The notes: generated from the letters alone by a model not told the origin. A stretch of 64,000 nucleotides of DNA from Rhodanobacter sp. PCA2 (GCF_013620825.1 NZ_NJIC01000017.1:40760-104759), one strand, 5' to 3'. Positions 11,062-22,153 are shown, numbered from the stretch's first letter. Made by a program: numbers and translations.

Positions 11062-13206
11062 TCACACGCGGCGCCGCCACAGGCTCACCTCGGACAAGGT
11101 GTGCTGGAATTTGCGTCGCGTCTCGCGTATCACGAACGGCACCTCGCGGGGGTCGCCCAAGCGTTCGAAGTGCGCGCCGAGGATGGCGTCGAGACCGTCG
11201 AGCGTGGTGAAGCTCTCGCCGTCCTTCTTGAAGCCACCCAGCCAGTCCGCGCGCGGCGTGTGTTCGGTGAGCCAGGTGTAGGGCGAGGCGATCATCAGCA
11301 GGCCGCCCGGGTTCAGCCGTTCGTGGATGGTTTCCAGGAACTGCGCGGGGTTGTACAGGCGGTCGATCAGGTTGGCGGCGAGGATGAGGTCGTAGCCGCC
11401 GAATTGCGGCTTGAGGTTGCAGGCGTCGCCCTGCCAGAACTCCACCTTGGCGGCGGTATCCGCCAGGCCCAGCTCGGCGAGGCTGCGCGACTTGTATTCG
11501 ACCAGCTCGCCTTCGTCCTGCAGCAGGTAGCGCAGGCTGTCGCCGCGCGCCAGCGCCACGCCCTGGCCGATGAAGCGCGCGGAGAAATCCACGCCGGTGA
11601 CGTGGTCGAAATGGCGCGCCAGTTCGAACGTGGCGCGGCCGGAGGCGCAGCCGAGATCCAGTGCGGTGCGTTTCGGCGCGTCGCCGCGTGCCGCGATGGC
11701 CAGTTCCGCCAGCGCCTGCGAGAAATTCGGTACGCCGAAGTAGCTGTCGCCGTAGTGGAACTCGGCGTATTCGGAGAGCAGCTTGTCGGTTTCGTAGTGC
11801 GAGGCCGGCGCGGGCTTGAGGTGCTTGGAAACCACGTAGCGGAAGCCCGCGTGCTGGAAGAAGTGGCGGCGGAACGCGTAGCGCGAGGCGGCTTCGGCCT
11901 CGTTCCCGGTGGCGATCCACGAACCGCCCTTCATCAGGTTGTGGCGGCCGTCGAAGGTGGGCGTGGTGAAGTCGTCGTAGATCGGGTGCACCTGGAAGCC
12001 TTCGAACGGATAGATCGGGGTTTCCGTCCACTGCCACGCGTTGCCGGCCACGTCGAAGAACTCGCCCTGCGCGAAGCGGTTCACCGGGCACGACGAGGCC
12101 CAGTGCGCGAGGTTGAGGTTCGCGTCCGGCGCTTCGCCGTGCGGTGCGCCGCGGCGGCTTTCGGCGTACAGCCGATACCACTCGTCCTCGGTGGGCAGGC
12201 GCACGGGCAGTCCGCTGCGCGCGGACTTCCAGCGGCAGAACGCCTTGGCCTCGTGGTAGTTCGTTTCCACCGGCCAGTCCCACGGCATCGCCACTTCCTC
12301 GGTGAGCAGGCGCAGACGCCAGCCATCGGCGGAGCGGCGCCAGAACGTGGGATGTGCGGCCCGGGCGAATTCGCGCCAGCCGTTGCCTTCCTCGTCCCAG
12401 TACTCGGGCTGGACGTAGCCGCCGTCGTCCACGAAGGCGAGGAACTCGCGGTTGCTGACCAGTTGGCGGCTGGCCTCGAAGGCCGGCACTTCAGCCGCGT
12501 GGCGGCCGTATTCGTTGTCCCAGCCGTAGGTCGCGCTGGAGATGTCGCGACCCAGCGCGACCGCGCCCGCCGGCACCTTCACCAGCGTGTTTTCCGGGGC
12601 CTCGCCGCTCTGCATGCAGGGGCGCCACGCGGGGTGCGGCTTCACGTAGGCCAGCTTGTGCTGGCGGATCAGCACGGAGGATGTTTCCAGGTGGATGCGC
12701 TCGTGCTCGATGCCCATCACGATGGCCCACCACGGGTGGTCCCAGCCTATCGGCAGCTCCAGCGGCGCCTCGTCGATCAGGCGCAGCACCAGGGCGCGCA
12801 CCTTGTCGCGATACGCCTGCACCTCGGCGATGCCGGGCCAGTCGTAGTGCGTGTCGTCCAGGTCGTCCCAGCCCATCTCGTCCACGCCCACCGCGAACAC
12901 GGATTCAAGGTGCGGATCGATGCGTTCCTCGATCAACCGGGTCAGCAGCAGCTTGTTGACGAAGAACGTGGCGGTGTGGCCGTAGTAGAAGATCAGCGGG
13001 TGGCGCAGCGTGATCGGCGGCTCGTACCAGGCTGCGTCGACGGCCAGCGTCTCGAACAGCGACTCGTAGCGGTCGAAGGTGCTGGTGAAGTAGTCGCGCA
13101 GCGTCTGGCGCATGCGCCGGGGATCGGATTCGTGCAGGTCCGGCGTGCGCGGCAGGGGCGTGGTGGCGACGCGGCTGCCGGGCTCGGCAAGCGTGGAAGC
13201 GTTCAA
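11062..13206 (-). CDS. ovoA: OvoA: 5-histidylcysteine sulfoxide synthase fused to 4-mercaptohistidine N-methyltransferase
   Basis: OvoA makes ovothiol A, a thiol-histidine antioxidant. The iron-dependent sulfoxide synthase joins cysteine to C5 of histidine, and after C-S cleavage by a separate PLP lyase the C-terminal methyltransferase methylates the ring nitrogen. The 714-residue product has all three parts: a DinB-like domain with iron-binding HX3HXE (EHERIHLETS), a formylglycine-generating/sulfatase-modifying domain (KVPAGAVALG, NREFLAF, RLPTEDEW, NAWQWTETP, LMKGGSW), and a SAM methyltransferase (ALDLGCASGRAT, GVDFSARFI). I chose TTG at 13206 because GAGAGG lies just upstream and RTPDL then sits near the N-terminus; the longer frame (to 13398) seems non-coding. 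The adjacent patB-like C-S lyase is a possible partner. Confidence 0.92.
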   Translation of the reverse strand: MNASTLAEPGSRVATTPLPRTPDLHESDPRRMRQTLRDYFTSTFDRYESLFETLAVDAAWYEPPITLRHPLIFYYGHTATFFVNKLLLTRLIEERIDPHLESVFAVGVDEMGWDDLDDTHYDWPGIAEVQAYRDKVRALVLRLIDEAPLELPIGWDHPWWAIVMGIEHERIHLETSSVLIRQHKLAYVKPHPAWRPCMQSGEAPENTLVKVPAGAVALGRDISSATYGWDNEYGRHAAEVPAFEASRQLVSNREFLAFVDDGGYVQPEYWDEEGNGWREFARAAHPTFWRRSADGWRLRLLTEEVAMPWDWPVETNYHEAKAFCRWKSARSGLPVRLPTEDEWYRLYAESRRGAPHGEAPDANLNLAHWASSCPVNRFAQGEFFDVAGNAWQWTETPIYPFEGFQVHPIYDDFTTPTFDGRHNLMKGGSWIATGNEAEAASRYAFRRHFFQHAGFRYVVSKHLKPAPASHYETDKLLSEYAEFHYGDSYFGVPNFSQALAELAIAARGDAPKRTALDLGCASGRATFELARHFDHVTGVDFSARFIGQGVALARGDSLRYLLQDEGELVEYKSRSLAELGLADTAAKVEFWQGDACNLKPQFGGYDLILAANLIDRLYNPAQFLETIHERLNPGGLLMIASPYTWLTEHTPRADWLGGFKKDGESFTTLDGLDAILGAHFERLGDPREVPFVIRETRRKFQHTLSEVSLWRRRV

Positions 13207-13426
13207 GGCGAAACCTCTCGATCCCGGGGAAACGGCGGTGCCTGGGGGCTGCATTCTGGCACGCATGGCGGCACGCGGCGCTGCAGGCATGTGCAAACTT
13301 CCACATGCGGTGAGTTGGCGGGGATTCAATGGGGGGGTGTTGCAGTCGACCCGGATTGAGGGGCGATTGGGCGCCCATTTGTCGAGCCGGTCCGCCATTA
13401 CTTTTACGACCTACCTAATCGTGATA
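13207..13426. promoter_or_regulatory. Upstream region of ovoA, no gene seen
   Basis: These 220 bases lie between the ovoA start and the 66-bp array and must hold the ovoA promoter on the minus strand. I see no convincing -35/-10 pair and no conserved coding sequence. The ovoA frame stays open here, but the residues (Pro/Ala/Arg-rich) do not resemble the family. Confidence 0.4.
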
Positions 13427-13664
13427 ATCACACGGGCGGCCACCCGTGGCCGCACTCTGCCGTTGTTTTTGCGATCGTCCCTGATCGCGAAGATCACACG
13501 GGCGGCCATCCATGGCCGCACTCTGCCGATGTTTTTGCGATCGTCCATGATCGCGAAGATCACACGGGAGGCGATCCATGGCCGCACTCTGCCGATGTTT
13601 TTGCGATCATCCATGATCGCGAAGATCAAACGAGCGGCCATCCATGGCCGCACTCTTCAGAATG
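13427..13664. repeat. 66-bp tandem repeat array, 3.6 units, each with two hairpins
   Basis: Units begin at 13427, 13493, 13559 and 13625, exactly 66 bases apart; the fourth is partial. Each unit holds hairpin A (GCGGCCAT-CC-ATGGCCGC) and hairpin B (GCGATCAT-CC-ATGATCGC). In unit 1, hairpin A reads GGCCAC-CC-GTGGCC, a compensatory double change that keeps the stem. Because 66 is a multiple of three, both strands stay open and give a 22-residue repeating peptide (minus-strand core RPWMAAR, MDDRKNIGR), probably a by-product. The array lies between ovoA and the gcvP terminator. Confidence 0.9.
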
Positions 13665-13700
13665 AAAAACGAGAAGCCCCGCGCTGGGCGGGGCTTCTCG
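13665..13700 (-). terminator. Rho-independent terminator of gcvP
   Basis: A 13-bp perfect stem (CGAGAAGCCCCGC / GCGGGGCTTCTCG, 5-nt loop) is followed on the minus strand by GTTTTTC. It lies just downstream of the gcvP stop at 13721. Confidence 0.88.
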
Positions 13701-13720
13701 TCGACATCGGACGTGGCGGC

Positions 13721-16642
<2,922 letters not shown>

Positions 16643-16686
16643 GGCAGGGGCGTCCGAAATCTGCGTGCATGCCGCACGCGGGCGCC

Positions 16687-16865
16687 CCTCTGTCCTTTTG
16701 CCTGAGAGTTTGGAGGCGTGAGCCTCGTGCCCCTTCGGCGGCGGATGCGACCGCTCTCTCCAGAGTGCTGTGCGCAGGATGGTATGGGGCCTGAGCGATT
16801 ACGGGCGTTGCGCCTTCGGCAGCGGCCGATCCTTCAAGGAATGGCCGCTTCTCCCACCATGCGTT
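16687..16865 (-). ncRNA. Tandem glycine riboswitch upstream of gcvP
   Basis: Read on the minus strand, two glycine aptamers follow each other. The first has GGGAGAAGCGGCC, GCCGAAGGCGCAAC and a degenerate closing segment CGCTCAGG. The second has the classic core GGAGAGAGCGG, CGCCGAAGGGGC, ACTCTCAGGCAAAAGGACAG. The 3' edge lies about 45 bases before the gcvP ATG. Tandem glycine riboswitches normally switch glycine-cleavage genes on when glycine binds. The core motifs are seen directly; the exact boundaries are estimates. Confidence 0.93.
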
Positions 16866-16876
16866 TCACCCGGCGG

Positions 16877-16882
16877 ATTATA
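16877..16882 (-). promoter_or_regulatory. -10 box of the gcvP/riboswitch transcript
   Basis: The minus strand reads TATAAT here, a perfect -10 element, with the first riboswitch aptamer beginning about 12 bases downstream. No matching -35 is clear in the very GC-rich upstream sequence. Confidence 0.7.
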
Positions 16883-17057
16883 CAGGGGCGCCGGCCCGCG
16901 CGCCTCGGCCCGGCCATCGGCGCCGGGGTCGCAGGGAGCCGTTCAGGAACTGTGGCCTGAGGCCGCAAACGCAGGATGCATACCGTCCGGCACACGCAGC
17001 GGGCATGGAGCGGCGGCTATGCTGCCGCTGCCCGTTTTTCCCGGCGGAGGAACCCCG

Positions 17058-17465
17058 ATGATACGCATCGGCGAGATCGACCATGTCGTGCTGCGCGCCA
17101 TCGACCCGGAGGCGATGCGGCGCTTCTACTGCGACGTGCTCGGCTGCCGCGAGGAGCGTCGCCAGGACGAGATCGGCCTGGTGCAGTTGCGCGCCGGCGC
17201 CTCGCTGATCGACCTGGTGGGCATGGACGGCAAGCTGGGCCGCATGGGCGGCGCCGCGCCGGGCAGCGAAGGCCACAACATGGACCACCTCTGCCTGCGG
17301 GTAGAGGACTACGACGAGGCGGCGATCCTCGCCCACCTCAAGGCGCACGGCGTGCGCATCGGCGAGCTGGGGTCGCGTTATGGCGCGCGCGGCGAGGGTC
17401 CGTCGATCTACTGCTACGACCCGCAGGGCAACATGGTGGAGCTGAAGGGGCCGGCGGTCATCTGA
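17058..17465 (+). CDS. VOC-superfamily (glyoxalase-like) protein
   Basis: The 135-residue product is a single-chain vicinal-oxygen-chelate protein made of two beta-alpha-beta-beta-beta modules: DHVVLRAIDPEAMRRFYCDVLG at the start and a second half with MDHLCLRVEDYDEAA and SIYCYDPQGNMVEL. Likely metal ligands are His10 of IDHVVL, His of NMDHLCL and Glu of MVELKG. Such proteins include glyoxalases, dioxygenases and resistance proteins, and the substrate cannot be read from sequence. The ATG at 17058 is preceded by GGCGGAGG, and the open frame upstream lies in the gcvP leader. No operon partner is seen. Confidence 0.82.
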   Translation: MIRIGEIDHVVLRAIDPEAMRRFYCDVLGCREERRQDEIGLVQLRAGASLIDLVGMDGKLGRMGGAAPGSEGHNMDHLCLRVEDYDEAAILAHLKAHGVRIGELGSRYGARGEGPSIYCYDPQGNMVELKGPAVI

Positions 17466-17472
17466 GGCTTCT

Positions 17473-17508
17473 GGAAGGTTCGAATCGCGGGCAGGATTCG
17501 AACCTTCC
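17473..17508. repeat. 14-bp inverted repeat resembling tRNA T-arm sequence
   Basis: GGAAGGTTCGAATC and GATTCGAACCTTCC form a perfect 14-bp stem with an 8-nt loop, starting 8 bases after the VOC gene stop. Both arms contain GGTTCGAATC, the conserved TΨC-arm sequence of tRNAs, and the minus strand continues into TGCCCGC like an acceptor stem. It may act as a terminator but has no T run directly after it. It could be a tRNA-derived remnant. Confidence 0.6.
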
Positions 17509-17556
17509 CTGGCGAAACGAAAAAGGTCGCCTTGCTGCGGCCGCGGGCAGCGAGGG

Positions 17557-18186
17557 TCACCCCTGATCGATCGTGGCGCCCAGGGCGGCGGCGAGGTTGC
17601 GGCAGTCGGCGAAGTGCCAGTCGGCAAGATCGGGCCAGCGGTTCACGGGCAGGTTCACCAACACGGACTGCGCGCCGGCAGCGCGGGCGCAGGCCAGATC
17701 GTGGGCATAGTCGCCGACCATCGTCAGCGTGGCCGGTTCGACCGCCCAGCGCCCAGCCAGCACGTGCAGGCCCGCGGGGTCGGGCTTGGGCGGCGCGTCT
17801 TCGCGGCCCAGCACGTCGCCCGGGTCGAAACAGTCGGCCAGGCCGATCCCTTCGAGGGAAAGCAGGGCCAGCTCGCGCAGGTTGCGGGTGAGGATGCCCA
17901 GCCGGCAGCCGCGCGCCGCGAGTGCGCGTACCAGCGCCGCAGCGCCGGCGGCGGGACGCGAGGCCTGCGCGAGTCCGCGTTCGTGCTCCAGCAGCCACGC
18001 GCGTTTCGCGTCCGCCTCGTGCGCGGGCAGCGCGGCGATGTGGGCGAGGATGTCCTCATCCGCACGGATGTCCAGCGCGCGGCGGATCGCGGCGAAATCG
18101 TGCACGGCCACGGTCAGCGTACCGTCCAGGTCGAACACCCAGTGGCGCCGTTCGGCGAGGGCATGGGGCGCGGACATCATCGGCAT
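17557..18186 (-). CDS. HAD-family hydrolase (phosphatase)
   Basis: This is a haloacid-dehalogenase-type phosphatase of about 209 residues. Motif I is VFDLDGTLT (nucleophile Asp and acid Asp), motif II ILTRN, motif III Lys in PPKPDPAG, and motif IV VGDYAHDLACARAAG. A cap of about 70 residues follows motif I, as in phosphoglycolate phosphatase or GMP 5'-nucleotidase relatives. Start choices are ATG 18186, 18180 or 18177 (MSAPHALAERR); the longer reading to 18240 nearly touches the tRNA gene and is less likely. The substrate is unknown. It lies downstream of tRNA-Leu on the same strand. Confidence 0.85.
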   Translation of the reverse strand: MPMMSAPHALAERRHWVFDLDGTLTVAVHDFAAIRRALDIRADEDILAHIAALPAHEADAKRAWLLEHERGLAQASRPAAGAAALVRALAARGCRLGILTRNLRELALLSLEGIGLADCFDPGDVLGREDAPPKPDPAGLHVLAGRWAVEPATLTMVGDYAHDLACARAAGAQSVLVNLPVNRWPDLADWHFADCRNLAAALGATIDQG

Positions 18187-18262
18187 CGGCGGTTCATCCG
18201 TGGCGGCGCGTACGGATCGCAGAAACGACGAAGCCCGCATCGCTGCGGGCTTCGTCTACAAT

Positions 18263-18347
<85 letters not shown>

Positions 18348-18485
18348 AAGGTGTCGCGCGAGCCAAGCGGGCTGCGTGAGCCGCGTAGAGTAGGGATCGG
18401 GCCGAACCTTGTCAACACTCAGGTTGACGCATTCATACATCGGGCTGCGCCATTGGCGGCGCGGCACCCCACACAAGGCTATTTC

Positions 18486-21053
18486 GTGACCAAGAAGAAC
18501 AAGGAAGGCAGGCGCGCGGGCACCCGCGCAGCGCCCCGGAACACCCCCGCCCGCGCCGGGCGGGCCGAGCAGGGGCCACCTGCCGGCAGACGCAGGCAGG
18601 CGGGACAGGCGCGCGACCCGCACGCCGAGCGCGAGGCGCAGCGCTACGAGCGCCCCATCCCCAGCCGCGAGGCCATCCTCGCCCTGCTGGAGGAACGTGG
18701 CGAGCTGCTCACCGAGGCGCGCATCGCCGAGGCGCTGGAGCTGCATGACGCCGACGACCTGTTCGCGCTGCACAAGCGACTGGGTGCGATGGTGCGCGAC
18801 GGCCAGTTGCTGCTGGGGCGCCGCGGCGGCTATGCGCCGGTGCAGAAGCTGGACCTGATTCCCGGCGTGGTGCTGGCGAACGCCGAAGGCTACGGCTTCC
18901 TGCGCCCCGACGAAGGCGGCGAGGACCTTTACCTCTCGCCGCAGCAGATGCGCGGCGTGCTGCACGGCGACCGCGTGCTGGCCAGCGTGGTGGGCGTGGA
19001 CCGCCGCGGCCGCCGCCAAGGCGCGATCGCCGAGGTGCTGCAGCGCCGTTCGCCGCGCCTGGTGGGCCGGGTGGTGGTGGAGAACGGCGTGACCCTGGTG
19101 GCGCCGGACGACCGCCGCCTGCACCAGGACGTGATGATTCCGCCCGGCGAGACCCAGGGCGCCCGCGCCGGCCAGATCGTGGTCGCCGAGATCACCGACC
19201 CGCCCACGCCGCACCGCGGCCCGCTGGGCGCGATCCGTGCCGTGCTGGGCGAGCGCCTGCAGCCTTCGCTGCTGATCGAGATGGCGATCGCCAGCCATGA
19301 CCTGCCGCACGAATGGCCGCCCGAGGTGTTGCGCGACGCGGCCGAGGTGGAGCCGGAGGTCACCGCCGCCGAGCGCGAGGGCCGGATCGACCTGCGCAAG
19401 CTGCCGCTGGTGACCATCGACGGCGCCGACGCGCGCGATTTCGACGATGCCGTGTATGCCGAGCCGAAACGCGGCGGCGGCTGGCGGCTGGTCGTTGCCA
19501 TCGCCGATGTCTCGCATTACGTGCCCGTCGGCAGCGCGCTGGACCGCGAGGCGTTCGAGCGCAGCACGTCCACGTATTTCCCCGGCTTCGTGGTGCCGAT
19601 GCTGCCGGAGACGTTGTCCAACGGCATCTGCTCGCTGAACCCCAAGGTCGAGCGGCTGTGCATGGTCTGCGACATGGTGGTCGACGCCGAAGGCGAGGTG
19701 GCGAAGTCGAAGTTCTACCCGGCGGTGATGCGCTCGCATGCGCGGCTCACCTACGACCAGGTGTGGCAGGCGGTGGGCCTGCGCGAGGCCGGCGCGCTCG
19801 ATGCGGTGGCCGACGTGCTGCCGCAGCTGGAAAACCTGCATGCGCTGTACAAGGCGATGGCGGCGCAGCGCAAGCGCCGCGGCGCGATCGACTTCGAGAC
19901 GCCCGAGGTGAAGTTCAGCCTCGACCAGCGCGGCGAGGTGGTGTCGGCCGGCGCCACCGAGCGCAACGACGCGCACAAGCTGATCGAGGAATGCATGATC
20001 GCCGCCAACGTGCAGGCCGCGCTGTTCCTCGAAAAGAAGAAGATTCCCGCGCTGTTCCGCGCCCACGAGCCGCCGCCGGCGGAGAAGTACGAAGACCTGC
20101 AGCAGTTCCTGCGCGAGTTCAAGCTGCGCATGCCGCCGGTGGAGGAGGTGACCCCCGCCGACTTCGCCGACGTGCTGCGCCTGGTGGCCGAGCGCCCCGA
20201 GCGCGAGCTGATCCAGAGCGTGCTGCTGCGCGCGCAGAGCATGGCGGCCTACCAGCCCGACAACCGTGGCCACTTCGGCCTGGCGCTTTCGGCGTATGCG
20301 CATTTCACCTCGCCGATCCGCCGTTACCCGGACCTGCTGGTGCATCGGGCGATCCGCTACGCGCTCACCGGCGGCAAGCCCGCGGGCTACACCTGGACGC
20401 CGGCGCAGATGGCCACCATGGCGGTGCACTGCTCGCAGCGAGAACGCCGTGCCGAGGAGGCCGAGCGCGACGTGGACGAGCGCTACAAGTGCGCGTGGAT
20501 GGCCAAGCACGTGGGCGAGGAATTCGCCGGCGTGGTCACCGGCGTCACCTCGTTCGGGCTGTTCGTGGAACTGGACGAATCCAAGGTCTCGGGCCTGGTC
20601 CACATCAGCCAGCTCAGCAACGACTACTACCATTTCGACCCGCAGCGGCACCTGCTGAAAGGCGAGCGCAGCGGCACGCAGTACCGGCTGGGCGACCACG
20701 TGCGCGTGCAGGTGCTGCGCGCCAGCCTGGAGGACCGCAAGATCGATTTCCGGCTGGCGGCGCCGCGCGCTTCCGCCGCACCACCGCCGCGCAGCGGGAA
20801 GTCTTACGATTACGCCGCGGCGGGCGAGCGTTATTCGCTGCCCGGCCGCAAGGCGTCGCCGCCGCCCGGTCGCCGGGCGGAAATGGTGTTGCCGCCGCTG
20901 CCGCCGCGCGATAATCCGCCGCCTGCCGCTGCGCGGCCGTCCACCAGGGCGGCGGAGAAGAGCGGCGGCAAGCAAGGCAAGGCCGTGCAGAAGGCGCCGC
21001 GCGCGGCGAAGAAACCGGCAAAGCGTCAACCGGAACCGAAAGGCAGGAAATGA
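18486..21053 (+). CDS. rnr: Ribonuclease R
   Basis: RNase R is a processive 3'-5' exoribonuclease that degrades structured RNA and takes part in rRNA quality control and trans-translation. The 855-residue product has an N-terminal helix-turn-helix-like region (about 60-120), cold-shock domains, the RNB catalytic core (DGADARDFDDAVYAE, with the magnesium-binding Asp cluster), HFGLALSAYAHFTSPIRRYPDLLVHR, an S1 domain (FAGVVTGVTSFGLFVEL) and a Lys/Arg/Pro-rich tail typical of RNase R. The start is GTG at 18486 (GTG ACC AAG AAG), preceded by AAGG; the frame upstream overlaps the region before the tRNA. Its stop overlaps rlmB by 4 bases, the usual rnr-rlmB pair. Confidence 0.96.
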   Translation: MTKKNKEGRRAGTRAAPRNTPARAGRAEQGPPAGRRRQAGQARDPHAEREAQRYERPIPSREAILALLEERGELLTEARIAEALELHDADDLFALHKRLGAMVRDGQLLLGRRGGYAPVQKLDLIPGVVLANAEGYGFLRPDEGGEDLYLSPQQMRGVLHGDRVLASVVGVDRRGRRQGAIAEVLQRRSPRLVGRVVVENGVTLVAPDDRRLHQDVMIPPGETQGARAGQIVVAEITDPPTPHRGPLGAIRAVLGERLQPSLLIEMAIASHDLPHEWPPEVLRDAAEVEPEVTAAEREGRIDLRKLPLVTIDGADARDFDDAVYAEPKRGGGWRLVVAIADVSHYVPVGSALDREAFERSTSTYFPGFVVPMLPETLSNGICSLNPKVERLCMVCDMVVDAEGEVAKSKFYPAVMRSHARLTYDQVWQAVGLREAGALDAVADVLPQLENLHALYKAMAAQRKRRGAIDFETPEVKFSLDQRGEVVSAGATERNDAHKLIEECMIAANVQAALFLEKKKIPALFRAHEPPPAEKYEDLQQFLREFKLRMPPVEEVTPADFADVLRLVAERPERELIQSVLLRAQSMAAYQPDNRGHFGLALSAYAHFTSPIRRYPDLLVHRAIRYALTGGKPAGYTWTPAQMATMAVHCSQRERRAEEAERDVDERYKCAWMAKHVGEEFAGVVTGVTSFGLFVELDESKVSGLVHISQLSNDYYHFDPQRHLLKGERSGTQYRLGDHVRVQVLRASLEDRKIDFRLAAPRASAAPPPRSGKSYDYAAAGERYSLPGRKASPPPGRRAEMVLPPLPPRDNPPPAAARPSTRAAEKSGGKQGKAVQKAPRAAKKPAKRQPEPKGRK

Positions 21054-21796
21054 GCGAGCACTGGATCGTCGGCATCAACCCGGTCGATGGCGCCCTGGGC
21101 AATGATGCCGCACGGGTGCGCGAGCTGCTGGTCGAGAACGGCCAGCGCAACACGCGCGTGCACGAGCTGGCCGAACGCGCGAAGGCGCTGAATATCCCGG
21201 TGCACCACCGCCCGCGCGAGCAACTGGACAAGCTTGCCGGCGAGGCGCGCCACCAGGGCGTGGCGGCGCTGTACGAGGCGCCGGCGCTGGTGGGCGAGGG
21301 CGATCTGCCCGAGTTGCTGGGGCAGGCCAATGGCGCGGCGCTGGTGCTGGTGCTGGACGGCGTCACCGATCCGCACAACCTCGGCGCCTGCCTGCGCAGC
21401 GCGGCGGCCGCGAATGCCACCGCGGTGATCGTGCCCAAGGATCGCGCCGTGGGCCTGACCCCGGTGGTGCGGCGCGCCTCGGCGGGCGGCGCGGACCGCG
21501 TGCCGCTGATCGCGGTGACCAATCTCGCGCGCACGCTGCGCAACCTGAAGGATGCCGGCGTGTGGATCACCGGCCTCGCCGGCGACACCGAGCAGTCGAT
21601 CTACGGCATCGACCTGAAAGGTCCGGTGGCGGTGGTGATGGGCAGCGAGGGCGAGGGCCTGCGCCGGCTCACCCGTGAGACCTGCGATTTCCTGGCGAAG
21701 ATTCCCATGCCGGGGGCGATGGAAAGCCTCAACGTTTCCGTGGCGACCGGTGTCGTATTGTTCGAGGCGTTGCGTCAAAGGAGCGGATTGCCATGA
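21050..21796 (+). CDS. rlmB: 23S rRNA (guanosine-2251-2'-O)-methyltransferase RlmB
   Basis: RlmB 2'-O-methylates G2251 in the P-loop of 23S rRNA using SAM. The 248-residue product has an N-terminal ribosome-binding substrate domain (GINPVDGAL, later VAALYEAP) and a C-terminal SPOUT knot: VLDGVTDPHNLGACLRSA (motif 1), GSEGEGLRRLT (motif 2) and IPMPGAMESLNVSVA (motif 3). It overlaps rnr by 4 bases upstream and the small membrane gene by 4 bases downstream, so the three genes are co-translated. Confidence 0.96.
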   Translation: MSEHWIVGINPVDGALGNDAARVRELLVENGQRNTRVHELAERAKALNIPVHHRPREQLDKLAGEARHQGVAALYEAPALVGEGDLPELLGQANGAALVLVLDGVTDPHNLGACLRSAAAANATAVIVPKDRAVGLTPVVRRASAGGADRVPLIAVTNLARTLRNLKDAGVWITGLAGDTEQSIYGIDLKGPVAVVMGSEGEGLRRLTRETCDFLAKIPMPGAMESLNVSVATGVVLFEALRQRSGLP

Positions 21797-22059
21797 CTTT
21801 CTACTGGCACGATTGGGCCGGCTACATCGGTGTGCTGCTGGTGCTGCTGGCATTCTTCCTGCTGCAGGCCCACAAGCTGCATGGCAACGGCTTGACCTAC
21901 CAGCTCATGAACGTGCTGGGCGCGGTGGGCGTGATGCTGTCGCTGCTGTTCGGCAGCTTCAACTGGCCGGCCTTCGTCATGCAGCTCGCGTGGCTGCTGA
22001 TCGGCATCTATGGCATCGTGCGCGGGGCGCAGCGGCGCCGCGAGGCGCGACTGCCCTGA
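21793..22059 (+). CDS. Small multi-helix membrane protein of unknown function
   Basis: The 88-residue product has three hydrophobic segments (about residues 10-26, 37-55 and 58-78) and a basic tail, so it is an inner-membrane protein. It resembles small uncharacterised membrane proteins of the CBU_0592 type, with [15 protein letters not shown] at the start and a YQLMNVLGA motif after the first helix, but I cannot assign a role. It overlaps rlmB by 4 bases (ATGA), so it is the third gene of the rnr-rlmB operon. Confidence 0.75.
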   Translation: MTFYWHDWAGYIGVLLVLLAFFLLQAHKLHGNGLTYQLMNVLGAVGVMLSLLFGSFNWPAFVMQLAWLLIGIYGIVRGAQRRREARLP

Positions 22060-22083
22060 AACCTTCGGCCCGGCGGGCCGGCC

Positions 22084-22153
22084 GCGGCGGGACGACCCGA
22101 CGCGATATCCCACTGGCGGGGACGACTCCGCGCGACATCCAAGGAGTAGTCCC
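22084..22153 (+). ncRNA. Guanidine-II (mini-ykkC) riboswitch with ribosome-binding-site expression platform
   Basis: Two hairpins carry identical ACGA loops: CGGG-ACGA-CCCG (22088-22099) and GCGGGG-ACGA-CTCCGC (22116-22131), separated by 16 bases. Paired ACGR-loop hairpins just before a start codon define mini-ykkC RNAs, which bind guanidinium. The segment 22119-22129 (GGGACGACTCC) is complementary at 10 of 11 positions to 22143-22153 (GGAGTAGTCCC), which holds the Shine-Dalgarno and ends at the ATG. So without ligand the ribosome site can be hidden, and forming hairpin 2 would free it. The next gene is an SMR transporter of the guanidinium-exporter group. Confidence 0.88.

Noticed and set aside
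13411..13653. 80-residue protein made of 22-residue repeats
   Set aside because: No Shine-Dalgarno, both strands are equally open, and the substitutions preserve hairpins, so a DNA/RNA structural role is more likely. Kept only as part of a finding.
13427..13664. Possible CRISPR array
   Set aside because: Units are contiguous with no unique spacers, the period is 66 bases, and no cas genes are present.
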